Assembly: GCA_034434695.1 (NCBI GenBank) | Contig: DAOTYY010000112.1 | Coordinates: 21,422-85,421 of the forward strand | Length of the DNA: 64,000 nt | Origin: DYEC01 sp034434695 | Lineage (GTDB): Bacteria > Chloroflexota > Anaerolineae > Anaerolineales > Anaerolineaceae | Reading direction: 5' to 3' | Shown: positions 17,036 through 25,458 of the stretch, in pieces | Position numbering within the stretch: position 1 is the stretch's first letter | Layout: every line of letters starts with the position of its first letter | Notes under the pieces: model-generated | Told to the model about the DNA's origin: nothing | The model's database searches: none | Seen by the model: the letters and a program-made list of their open reading frames with translations, nothing else | Made by a program: the position numbers and the translations under genes

Positions 17036-18148
17036 TCAATCCTCAAAGCTTAGTACAAACTGTCCATTTTTATACAACAGTATATCGTCCACCCAAATCT
17101 CCCCACCTTGCCGCAAGTCACAAATCATATCCCAATGAACAGAAGATTCATTTTTGCTTCCGCTCTCCGGGTAGCCTGCACCCAAAGCCATGTGAAAACT
17201 GCCGGCAATCTTCTCGTCAAAGAGAATCTCGCGCGTGAATTGTGTAATGCCAGCATTCGTCCCGATAGCAAACTCGCCAACATAACGCGCCCCTTCATCA
17301 GTATCCAATGTTGCAAGCAAGAATTCCTCATTCTTCTCTGCACTCGCCTTGACCACACGCCCTTTTTCAAACCACAAACGCACACCAGTGACTTCCCGAC
17401 CACCATAAATCGCCGGATATGAAAAATAGACCCGCCCTTCGACACTGTCTTCAACGGGACCAGTAAATATCTCGCCATCTGGTACGTTTTCATGACAATC
17501 GCAATTGATAAATGTGCGCCCAGCAATGCTCAAGCGTATATCTGTTTCCGGGGCGAGCACACGTACCTCGCGTTTATCCTTCAACCACTCAATGACCCTC
17601 TTCTGTTTAGCAGAAACCTTACGCCAATACCCCACCGGATCGTCCATGTCCGGCATACAAGCATTGTAGACAAAATCCTCGTACTCCATCAGGCTCATTT
17701 CAGCATCCTGCGCATTGGCATTCGTGGGAAACAAAGTCACTGTCCAGCGCAATTCCTTTTTCGCCGCCCTTATTAGGAATGTTTTCATCAGTTCCTGATA
17801 TGCCTGCTGACGCAGCACTGTTTTACGAGGGTCAACCCGACTGAGCGCTTTTGTATTCGAGGCACCCATAATCGCGATCTGAACATCATACGTTTCATAT
17901 AAGAGCTTCACTGGCGGCGGTACAAACTGAAGCTGCTGATCAGAAGCATAATGATAAAACAGCTCTTCCATACCGGGCAACTCAACTGCAACAAACGGAT
18001 ATCCGCCAGCTTGAAGCACTTTACGATAAACTGCTTTGATGAGCGGCTCTGCCAGACTCTCTCCACGAATCAAGACCTTCTGTTCGGGTCTTACTTCAAC
18101 CGAGTAATTAACCAGTAAATCAGCTAGTTTCTCAATTCGTATGTCCAT
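17036..18148 (-). CDS. M29 family metallo-aminopeptidase
   Basis: Leucyl-type aminopeptidase of the AmpS/AmpT/PepS family, a cytoplasmic two-metal enzyme. Diagnostic blocks: NCHENVPDGEIFTGPVEDS-like region near residue 220 (here CDCHENVPDGEIFTGPVEDS), GEFAIGTNAGIT, and the metal-binding GSFHMALGAGYPESG with ESSVHWDMICDL. About 370 residues, normal. AGGAAA precedes the ATG at 18148; the longer open frame to 18205 is not needed. It precedes the membrane subtilase on the same strand. Confidence 0.93.
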   Translation of the reverse strand: MDIRIEKLADLLVNYSVEVRPEQKVLIRGESLAEPLIKAVYRKVLQAGGYPFVAVELPGMEELFYHYASDQQLQFVPPPVKLLYETYDVQIAIMGASNTKALSRVDPRKTVLRQQAYQELMKTFLIRAAKKELRWTVTLFPTNANAQDAEMSLMEYEDFVYNACMPDMDDPVGYWRKVSAKQKRVIEWLKDKREVRVLAPETDIRLSIAGRTFINCDCHENVPDGEIFTGPVEDSVEGRVYFSYPAIYGGREVTGVRLWFEKGRVVKASAEKNEEFLLATLDTDEGARYVGEFAIGTNAGITQFTREILFDEKIAGSFHMALGAGYPESGSKNESSVHWDMICDLRQGGEIWVDDILLYKNGQFVLSFED

Positions 18149-18292
18149 TTGTTTCCTTTCAATATAAGGAGGGGATATTTTTGTTACTCTATTTCTATCG
18201 GACATGTTTGCCTTCAGGCAAAATAATTATAGCTTACATTGTTTCACCACAAATCATTTTGGAAACTCTCTGCAATCAAAAACAAAAAATTC

Positions 18293-18321
18293 TTGACCTT
18301 AACCCCTTACAGGGCTACAAT
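18293..18321 (+). promoter_or_regulatory. Promoter of glyA-gcvT fusion
   Basis: TTGACC (18293-18298), 17 nt spacer, TACAAT (18316-18321). Transcription would start near 18328, exactly at the first base of the leader hairpin below. Confidence 0.75.
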
Positions 18322-18328
18322 ATAGATG

Positions 18329-18385
18329 CCATGCAACTGGATAGCAGAATTTCAATGTTCCGCCTTTTCAGTAAGGCTTGCATGG
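18329..18385 (+). ncRNA. Structured leader of glyA-gcvT, candidate riboswitch
   Basis: CCATGCAA (18329-18336) pairs perfectly with TTGCATGG (18378-18385). Inside, GCCTT (18362-18366) pairs with AAGGC (18373-18377) around a six-base loop and stacks directly on the closing stem. A 25-nt unpaired stretch lies on the 5' side. The element begins at the predicted transcription start and ends 46 nt before the ATG. I do not recognise it as the glycine or tetrahydrofolate riboswitch. Ligand and function are unknown. Confidence 0.5.
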
Positions 18386-18431
18386 TTATTTTTATTTCAC
18401 AGCCCGATTTTCTTTAATCAAGGAGAACGAT

Positions 18432-21400
18432 ATGTCTGATTATCTTGTCCGCGGCTCTCTGTCTGAAATTGACCCAGAGGTTTACCGGCTTTCACAGCTT
18501 GAGCTGGAACGCCAGTACCGAAAACTTATCTTGATCCCCAGCGAGAGCACCGCTCCAGTGGCAGTTCGCGAATCACTTGCTTCAGCCTTCCAGAACCTGT
18601 ACGCGGAAGGGTATCCTGACGAAGAAACTCGCTGGATGACTGAAGAGGAAATTCTGGATTATCCGGCGCGGCTTGCTCATTATCGGCGTTATTCTGATCC
18701 GCGCTACTACAAAGGCGTGGAATATGCCGACATCGTTGAGGCACTGGCACGCCGCCGTTGCGCAGAGGCATTTTCCACCCCGGCAGTATCACCCGATCAA
18801 CTCTACGTGAATGTTCAACCCCTCTCAGGCGCACCAGCTAACAACGCTGTGTATCAGTTGATTAACCCTGGCGATACCGTTCTCGGTATGAATCTACTGC
18901 ATGGCGGGCATCTCACCCACGGCTCCTCCGTCAACCGTTCCGGTAAGCTTTACAAAGTTGTACATTACAACGTTGACCCGGCTACCGAACAAATTAACTA
19001 TGACACAGTAGAAGCACTGGCAAAAGAGCACCAACCTAAGATGATCATCGCTGGTTATTCCTCATACCCTTGGGTACCTGATTGGGAACGCTTTCGCGCC
19101 ATTGCAGACTCAGTTGGCGCTATTTTACTGGCGGATGTATCGCACATCGCTGGTCTGATCGCTGGTGGCGCCATTCCCTCTCCCGTTGGCTATGCTCATG
19201 TAATCACCTTTACCACTCACAAGACATTATGTGGTCCGCGCGGTGCTTGTATCATCACCACCGACGCAAATCTGGCGAAAAAGATAGACCGAGCTGTCTT
19301 CCCGGGCGAGCAAGGCGGTCCTCATGTTCACGTGTTTGCTGCACTGGCAACTACTTTTAAGCTGGCAAAAACCGAAACTTTCAGACAATTACAACGTCAG
19401 ATTATCAAAAATTGTCAGGCGCTCACCGATCAATTGCAAAAAAGAGGGTTAAGAATCCCCTATGGCGGTACAAATACACATTTGGGCAATGTAGATTGTA
19501 AGACCATCGTTGGACCAGATGGTACCAAACTCTCTGGCGATCTCGCTGCGCGTATTTTAGATATTGCTGGAATTGTCCTTAATCGCAACACCATTCCCGG
19601 CGACAAGACGGCGCTCTTTGCCTCTGGCATTCGCTATGGCACGCCTTGGATGACCCAACGCGGCCTGAGAGAAGATGATATGGTGAAAGTAGCCGACATC
19701 ATCGCCGATGTTCTGTACGCCACCAAACCCTATTCGATCATCTCTCGCCAGGGTGAAGTCGTGCGTGCCAAGATTGATTTTGATGTACTGGAAAGCGCCA
19801 AACTGCGCGTACGAGAAATCGCCGAGAAAGCCGGCTTTGACTTTGAAGTAAAGCTTAGTGGTTATCCCCATTTCTTTTACATAGATGACCCAATCGGACA
19901 AAAGAATGAAACAGTCACTTTTGAGCTGAAAGGAAAAGGAACCCGTCACTTTGTCAATTATGTTTTCAGCAGTGATGCTGGCGCACTAAAAGCCGGAGAA
20001 AGCCAAGCTACACGCCTCCATACACCCAAAGGTGTAATTAACGCGACCCTGACCTGTATCAAGGACCACATATATCAGGTCACTGTGCCAGGCAAACAGG
20101 CTGCCCTGACGCTAGTATGGCTTTCTGATCTTTCCGATGGATATGTTGCCTTCGACAAAGACATCACCCGTCGACTTCCTGGTCCAATCACTGTTATTGA
20201 GTGTGAACCCAAAGTGGGTAAAATGACTTCGACCGAACCTGTTGACGTAACCAAACCTTTCTTTATCGGCATCGAAGAAGGACAAGGAGAGGCTTTGCCC
20301 AAATTCACTTGGGAAGAAAAGGAAGGTGAGCTGAAACGTACACCGCTCTATGAGGTGCACAAGCAACTGGGCGCCAAGATTATTCCATTTGCTGGCTGGG
20401 AGATGCCTGTCTGGTACAGCTCGGTCATAGAAGAACATCTGGCAACACGCCAGGCTGCTGGCTTGTTTGACGTTTCCCATATGGGCGTTTATCAGGTTGA
20501 AGGAGCGGATGCAGCGGTCTTTCTGGATAGTGTATGCGGCAACGACATCGCCGCGTTGGAGGTTGGTGAATCCTGTTATACCCACTTCTTGGATCCAGAC
20601 GCGAATGTGATTGATGACACAATGGTCTACCGGCGCAGTGAAGATAAGTATCTGGTGGTTGTCAATGCTGCCAATGACGACAAAGATTGGGCATGGTTAA
20701 ATGCCGTTTTGCAGGGGAAAGTGCTGGTGGACAACAACCGTCCTTGGGTTCGAGTGTATGGCTCGCGAGCAACCCTGCGCAACTTGCGCGATCCAAAAGA
20801 GGGAGCAGATATGCGGGTAGATATTGCCCTGCAAGGCCCAAAATCCCGTGATATTCTGCTCGCACTTGGTGTGGATGCAGCCAATCGCAAGAAAATTATG
20901 AAGCTTAAACGAACCGAGCTTTGTGAGGCAACCGTTGGCGGTTTTGACCTAGTGGTAGCGCGTACAGGTTACACTGGCGAGAAAATGGCTTTCGAGCTAT
21001 TTGTCCACCCGAACAAAGCAACGGAGTTGTGGAAGGCATTAATGACTACCGGCGAACCGATGGGATTGAAACCTTGCGGTCTCGGTGCCCGCGACTCCCT
21101 GCGCACGGAAGCCGGTTTGCCCCTCTATGGTCACGAGATGGGTGGTCAACTCAACCTGGGTGTAGCCGAAGCTGGTTTTGGTTCATACGTTAAAACCTAC
21201 AAACCATGGTTTATCGGACGCGATGCATACCTGAAACGCGAGGCATCCCGTCAGGGAATTCTGGTACGCTTCCGCTTCGCAGAAAAAGGCGTCCGCATGG
21301 CACATCTCGGTGACCCTGTTTTGGATCGCAAGGGTCGCGTCATTGGAGTAGTCACCAGTTGCGCAGTTGACGCTGAAGGCTACCTGACTGGACAGGCATT

Positions 21401-21557
21401 TGTTGAAATCAAGTCATCAGAGGAGGGTACACCCATTGCCATCTATCAAGGCGCGCCAAAAGCCACAGGAAAAATGCCGGTTGAACTTCAAATTGGAGAC
21501 CGTGTCACACTTCCTACTCCGGCGATAATTATCAGCCGTTTTCCTAAAGCAGGTTAA
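18432..21557 (+). CDS. Serine hydroxymethyltransferase-aminomethyltransferase fusion
   Basis: A 1041-residue fusion of two one-carbon enzymes. Residues 1 to about 475 are SHMT (GlyA), converting serine and tetrahydrofolate to glycine and methylene-THF, with the PLP lysine at 264 in ITFTTHKTLCGPRGA and YAEGYPDEETRWM near the start. Residues from about 634 are the glycine-cleavage T protein (GcvT): FAGWEMPVWYSSVIEEHLATRQ, FDVSHMG, ARTGYTGE, CGLGARDSLRTEAGLPLYGHEM. Between them lie about 160 residues I cannot assign. The ATG at 18432 has AGGAGA upstream. Glycine-cleavage P, H and L proteins are not in the window. The fusion would hand glycine and folate between two reversible reactions. Confidence 0.95.
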   Translation: MSDYLVRGSLSEIDPEVYRLSQLELERQYRKLILIPSESTAPVAVRESLASAFQNLYAEGYPDEETRWMTEEEILDYPARLAHYRRYSDPRYYKGVEYADIVEALARRRCAEAFSTPAVSPDQLYVNVQPLSGAPANNAVYQLINPGDTVLGMNLLHGGHLTHGSSVNRSGKLYKVVHYNVDPATEQINYDTVEALAKEHQPKMIIAGYSSYPWVPDWERFRAIADSVGAILLADVSHIAGLIAGGAIPSPVGYAHVITFTTHKTLCGPRGACIITTDANLAKKIDRAVFPGEQGGPHVHVFAALATTFKLAKTETFRQLQRQIIKNCQALTDQLQKRGLRIPYGGTNTHLGNVDCKTIVGPDGTKLSGDLAARILDIAGIVLNRNTIPGDKTALFASGIRYGTPWMTQRGLREDDMVKVADIIADVLYATKPYSIISRQGEVVRAKIDFDVLESAKLRVREIAEKAGFDFEVKLSGYPHFFYIDDPIGQKNETVTFELKGKGTRHFVNYVFSSDAGALKAGESQATRLHTPKGVINATLTCIKDHIYQVTVPGKQAALTLVWLSDLSDGYVAFDKDITRRLPGPITVIECEPKVGKMTSTEPVDVTKPFFIGIEEGQGEALPKFTWEEKEGELKRTPLYEVHKQLGAKIIPFAGWEMPVWYSSVIEEHLATRQAAGLFDVSHMGVYQVEGADAAVFLDSVCGNDIAALEVGESCYTHFLDPDANVIDDTMVYRRSEDKYLVVVNAANDDKDWAWLNAVLQGKVLVDNNRPWVRVYGSRATLRNLRDPKEGADMRVDIALQGPKSRDILLALGVDAANRKKIMKLKRTELCEATVGGFDLVVARTGYTGEKMAFELFVHPNKATELWKALMTTGEPMGLKPCGLGARDSLRTEAGLPLYGHEMGGQLNLGVAEAGFGSYVKTYKPWFIGRDAYLKREASRQGILVRFRFAEKGVRMAHLGDPVLDRKGRVIGVVTSCAVDAEGYLTGQAFVEIKSSEEGTPIAIYQGAPKATGKMPVELQIGDRVTLPTPAIIISRFPKAG

Positions 21558-21561
21558 TCCA

Positions 21562-21593
21562 GCAACTGTGGGTGTAGATGCACCCACAGTTGC
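21562..21593. terminator. Perfect 13-bp hairpin after glyA-gcvT
   Basis: GCAACTGTGGGTG and CACCCACAGTTGC around a six-base loop. Only CATCTT follows, so termination may be partial and allow read-through into the aminotransferase. Confidence 0.6.
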
Positions 21594-21615
21594 ATCTTAA
21601 CCAGAGGGAAGGAAG

Positions 21616-22869
21616 ATGTCAGACAAAAATCATACGCTATGTACAGGAGCAAAAATGCAAACACCTTGGGAACACCGCTACGCCCAACGTACGCTACGCA
21701 TGAAAAGCTCAACCATACGCGAATTATTGAAGCTGACACAACAGCCAGATGTGATTTCCTTTGCCGGGGGAATGCCTGCACCGGAGGTTTTTCCAATTGA
21801 GGAATTCCGGGCAGCCTGCAACCGCGTCCTGCAAGAGCGTGGAGCCGAAGCACTGCAATACGGCGCAACAGAAGGTTATCTGCCATTGCGAGAAATGATC
21901 GCACGTCATAATGCCGCTTACGGCATGCACGTAAGTGCCGACAATATTCTGATTACATCAGGTTCTCAACAGGCGTTAGACCTTCTTGGCAAGATTTTTA
22001 TCAATCGGGGTGACCGTATTCTGGTTGAATCCCCCACTTATCTGGGTGCATTGCAAGCCTGGAACGCGTACGGTGCGGAATATGTTGCAGTCCCCTCTGA
22101 TGATCATGGTATGATCACCTCAGCATTGGAAGAATCACTCCGTTTGGGTCCCAAGTTTATTTACGTACTGCCAAACTTCCAAAATCCCACCGGAACCACA
22201 TTGACACTTGAACGCCGCAAACAACTGGTAAAATTGGCGGACCGCTTTGGTGTTCCCATCATTGAAGATGATCCATATGGACAGCTCCGTTTTGAAGGGA
22301 AACATATTCCATCCGTTGTTGTGCTGGACAGTCAGTACCGCAAAGATCCGGGTGCCTACTCTGGGAACGTAATCTACTTAAGCACCTTCTCCAAAATTTT
22401 GGCACCTGGCGTTCGGCTTGCATGGGTAGTTGCTCCTACACAGGTGATTTCCAAACTTGTCCAGGCTAAACAAGGAGTTGACCTGCATACGGCTACATTC
22501 AACCAAATTGTCGCCTATGAAGTTGGTAAGGGGGGATTCCTCGACCGTCACGTGAAAGTCATCCGCGAATGCTATCGCCAGCGCAGGGATGTTATGATTG
22601 AAACATTGGAAGAGCACATGCCACAAGATGTTCACTGGACACACCCCCAAGGCGGATTGTTCCTCTGGGTTACTTTGCCCGAGGGCCTAAATACCACCGA
22701 AATTCTCAAAGAGGCGGTAAAGCAAAAAGTTGCCTTTGTCCCAGGAGAATCATTCTTCCCCTGTGGCGGCGGCGAAAACACAATGCGCCTGAACTTTTCC
22801 AACGCAACCCCAGAAAAGGTAAATGAAGGAATTGCGCGCCTCAGTCAGGTCATTAAGCAGTATATGTAA
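21616..22869 (+). CDS. PLP-dependent aminotransferase, LysN/2-aminoadipate type
   Basis: Class I fold aminotransferase close to LysN and stand-alone MocR-like enzymes. Signatures: VISFAGGMPAPEVFP, QYGATEGYLPLREMIA, LITSGSQQALDLLGKIF, LPNFQNPTGTTLTLERR, EDDPYGQLRF and the PLP-lysine stretch IYLSTFSKILAPGVRLAWV. No N-terminal DNA-binding domain is present. GGGAAGGAA precedes the ATG. LysN acts on 2-aminoadipate or aromatic and branched amino acids in different species; the substrate here is undetermined. It follows the SHMT-GcvT gene after a hairpin. Confidence 0.9.
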   Translation: MSDKNHTLCTGAKMQTPWEHRYAQRTLRMKSSTIRELLKLTQQPDVISFAGGMPAPEVFPIEEFRAACNRVLQERGAEALQYGATEGYLPLREMIARHNAAYGMHVSADNILITSGSQQALDLLGKIFINRGDRILVESPTYLGALQAWNAYGAEYVAVPSDDHGMITSALEESLRLGPKFIYVLPNFQNPTGTTLTLERRKQLVKLADRFGVPIIEDDPYGQLRFEGKHIPSVVVLDSQYRKDPGAYSGNVIYLSTFSKILAPGVRLAWVVAPTQVISKLVQAKQGVDLHTATFNQIVAYEVGKGGFLDRHVKVIRECYRQRRDVMIETLEEHMPQDVHWTHPQGGLFLWVTLPEGLNTTEILKEAVKQKVAFVPGESFFPCGGGENTMRLNFSNATPEKVNEGIARLSQVIKQYM

Positions 22870-22878
22870 TTTCTAACA

Positions 22879-22912
22879 AAAGCCCCGCTGGATTTCAGGA
22901 CAGCGGGGCTTT
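22879..22912. terminator. Bidirectional intrinsic terminator
   Basis: AAAGCCCCGCTG (22879-22890) and CAGCGGGGCTTT (22901-22912), a 12-bp stem with A/T-runs at both ends, placed between convergent genes. Confidence 0.85.
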
Positions 22913-22920
22913 GTCTATAT

Positions 22921-24642
22921 CTACTTCCAAATTTTGAAATCTGCCAGGATGGAACCACCAATAAACTCGCGCAGGATTGAGTTATTCGGAATAAAATCAA
23001 CATCCTCAAGAGGCAAAAACCACTCCAGAAAAGTCAGCAGCCTCTTGGCTTCGATATACTCTGGAGAACCATACGGCACCTGTCTTAGCAAAGGCTCAGC
23101 GAGCGGTCTCAAAGCTGACAGCTCATACGCCAGCGCTGAGTTGAACATTTCATCAGCATTATCCTGATAGGGGAAAATATGCCGCCTCTCGCCCCGCCTC
23201 ACCGATTCCCAGCGGGAAATTGTTTGCTGGGCGGTATATCCGCGTTCGCGCATATCGCGAACGATACGCCGTATCAGGCGCGTATCGGTTGTCGAGATAC
23301 GATTATGCCGGTCGAGATTCAATTGCGTCAATGCGGAAATGTAAACCCGAAAAGTCATTTCTCTTGGAATATCAGGCAATAAGTTGGGGTTCAAGCCGTG
23401 TATTCCCTCCGCAATAATGATCTGTCCTTTTTCAAGCTTAACGATATCACCTTTTTCCCGTTTACCAGTTTTGAAATTGTAATACGGTAATTGCACCTCT
23501 TCACCTGCAATCAAACGTCGGACATGTTCGGTCAATAGAGCAGTATCCAATGCCTCTAAGGCTTCAAAGTCTGGCTTTCCGTCTTCATCAAGCGGCGTCT
23601 TATCCCGCTCTACAAAATAGTTATCCATCTCCAGGGCAAATGGTGACACGCCTAACGCCAACAATTGCATCGTCAGTCTTCTGGAAAATGTAGTTTTTCC
23701 AGAAGAGGAGGGTCCGGCAATCAGAACAACCCGAGCTTCGTTTGTGCGCGCAGCAATGGAACGGGCAATCTCGGCAATTTTTTGTTCGTGCAAAGCCTCA
23801 GAAACCAGAATAATCTGGCGAATACGACTCTGGTGAATGGCTTCATTCAAAGCACCTACATTATCAATCCCCAGTTTCTCCAACCAGTCGCCATATTGTC
23901 GAAATGTCCTGAACAATGTTTTCGATTCTGGCAGGGGCAACAATTGATCAGCAAACTGACGGCGTGGAAAACGCATAATAAATCCATCGTCGGCAAGCTG
24001 TAGATCAAACCAGCGCAAATAACCCGTAGATGGGACCATGTACCCATGATGGTAATCTCGGTGTTCACCCAGTTTATAGAGAACCAATGTTGGTTTTTGG
24101 CGATATTTGAGCAATAACACCTTGTCTTGATAACCCCGTTCCTCAAAATATCGCTTAGCTTCTTCCAGCGGAACGACATCCTTCTGGAAAGGCAAATCCT
24201 GTGCCACCAGATTACGCATTGTCTCTTCCAGCAGCTTAAGCTCCTCACGGTTCAGTGGCAGGCGTCCGCGCACTTTACAAAAATATCCCCCCGAAGAGAC
24301 TGAATGATCCACAGATAAAATGACATCAGGAAACAATGCTTCAAAAGCCGCTTCCAAAAGAAACGTGAGTGAACGGCGATAAATTCTCGCTCCATCCGAA
24401 TCTTTCATCGTCACAGGCTGAACACGCGCATCCAACTCAATCGGGTAAGTCAGCTCTCTCAATTGCGTATTGACAATCCCACCAACAATCAGAGGATTGC
24501 GAGCTTCAGGTAACTTCATTAGAAAGTGCTCAAGGGAAGTGCCGCGCGGACCGGAAAGTACACGTCCATCGGGAAGATGGACCTCTACCGTTTCTCGGGG
24601 TTTTACAAAACGAATGACAGGTTTTTTCATTGTTCCAGACAT
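22921..24642 (-). CDS. TGS-domain nucleoside kinase (uridine-kinase-like)
   Basis: A 573-residue multidomain protein. The N-terminus (VEVHLPDGRVLSGPRGTSLEHFL) is a TGS-like domain; residues of about 65-230 resemble the second domain of threonyl-tRNA synthetase/AlaX (SVDHSVSSGGYFCKV, HRDYHHGYMVPSTGYLRWFDL). The C-terminal half is a uridine kinase/phosphoribulokinase P-loop enzyme: VVLIAGPSSSGKTTFSRRL, EMDNYFVERDKTPLDEDGKPDFE, IIIAEGIHGLNP. Such proteins are annotated as nucleoside kinases in several anaerobes and Thermotoga. GAGGTT precedes the ATG at 24642. The N-terminal domains suggest RNA or nucleotide sensing, which is inference. Confidence 0.85.
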   Translation of the reverse strand: MSGTMKKPVIRFVKPRETVEVHLPDGRVLSGPRGTSLEHFLMKLPEARNPLIVGGIVNTQLRELTYPIELDARVQPVTMKDSDGARIYRRSLTFLLEAAFEALFPDVILSVDHSVSSGGYFCKVRGRLPLNREELKLLEETMRNLVAQDLPFQKDVVPLEEAKRYFEERGYQDKVLLLKYRQKPTLVLYKLGEHRDYHHGYMVPSTGYLRWFDLQLADDGFIMRFPRRQFADQLLPLPESKTLFRTFRQYGDWLEKLGIDNVGALNEAIHQSRIRQIILVSEALHEQKIAEIARSIAARTNEARVVLIAGPSSSGKTTFSRRLTMQLLALGVSPFALEMDNYFVERDKTPLDEDGKPDFEALEALDTALLTEHVRRLIAGEEVQLPYYNFKTGKREKGDIVKLEKGQIIIAEGIHGLNPNLLPDIPREMTFRVYISALTQLNLDRHNRISTTDTRLIRRIVRDMRERGYTAQQTISRWESVRRGERRHIFPYQDNADEMFNSALAYELSALRPLAEPLLRQVPYGSPEYIEAKRLLTFLEWFLPLEDVDFIPNNSILREFIGGSILADFKIWK

Positions 24643-24712
24643 ACCAACCTCACCCGAACACTTAAGGGCAGCTTATTTTACCACCCCCTGCATAGGTGCG
24701 TGGTCTGGTCGG

Positions 24713-25390
24713 TCAGGGCTGCACAAAGACCACCTCGTTATATCCGAGGGTTCTAAACAAGCGCGCCAGATAATTCTCAGCATTAACGCGTGCCTGTTCT
24801 AAGATGCCATCATCCAACGCCGCCTTGTAAATTTCGCTCTCAGCCACTTTGCGGGCTTCTGTTTCCAGGTTCACGTTGCCTTTTGTCAGCAAACCAGTTT
24901 CACGGTCATAAACATAAGACTTTTCATTATCCAATGTGGCTACAAAAACCTCTGGCTGCGGTAAACGGACATAAAGCACCGTACCTTTTAGCGTCAGGTC
25001 AGCCGAGGTCAATTTCCCAAGATCAACCCCGGCGATCACATACCCATGTGCGATAAACAATAGCCGATCCCCAAACAGAAAGGCAAATTGATTCTGCCCG
25101 CTCTCTGCCGTGATGACCTTTTCTACAGAGTATTGAATAGTCTCCAGCCGCGCCAGCGAGCGTACTTCATGAATGATGGTGACTGGATCAGGGATAATTG
25201 TTGGGGTTGGATTTAATATCTGGGCAACCTGAGTTCGCAATTGCTGGTCAGCCTGTTCAAACGGTGCAATAGCGCGAGCAGTTGCAGAATCGATAATTCG
25301 CATCAAAATGTACGGCAATACGACCAGCATAATGAGTAAAATGGCAACAATTCCGCTAATTGCCAAGGTCCATTGAGTCCTCTTGCTCAT
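24713..25390 (-). CDS. DUF4230 membrane-anchored protein
   Basis: A protein of about 226 residues with one N-terminal membrane helix (WTLAISGIVAILLIMLVVLPYIL) and an extracytoplasmic domain containing LARLETIQYSVEKVITAES, GYVIAGVDLGKL and the repeated VYVRLPQPEV-like strand of DUF4230. Function unknown. GAGGAGGAA upstream fixes the ATG at 25390; the open frame to 25456 overlaps the divergent lipoprotein gene and is rejected. Confidence 0.82.
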   Translation of the reverse strand: MSKRTQWTLAISGIVAILLIMLVVLPYILMRIIDSATARAIAPFEQADQQLRTQVAQILNPTPTIIPDPVTIIHEVRSLARLETIQYSVEKVITAESGQNQFAFLFGDRLLFIAHGYVIAGVDLGKLTSADLTLKGTVLYVRLPQPEVFVATLDNEKSYVYDRETGLLTKGNVNLETEARKVAESEIYKAALDDGILEQARVNAENYLARLFRTLGYNEVVFVQP

Positions 25391-25410
25391 TCTTCCTCCT
25401 CTACTGCCTT

Positions 25411-25419
25411 TGTTATAAT
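25411..25419 (+). promoter_or_regulatory. Extended -10 promoter of PhnD-like lipoprotein gene
   Basis: TGTTATAAT (TGn-TATAAT). Predicted transcription start near 25426, about 33 nt before the start codon. Confidence 0.6.
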
Positions 25420-25458
25420 TCATAATAACACAAGTAAACCAAGGGAGTGCTACCAAAT

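Noticed and set aside
18329..18385. Glycine or tetrahydrofolate riboswitch
   Set aside because: Too short and without the conserved cores of either class.
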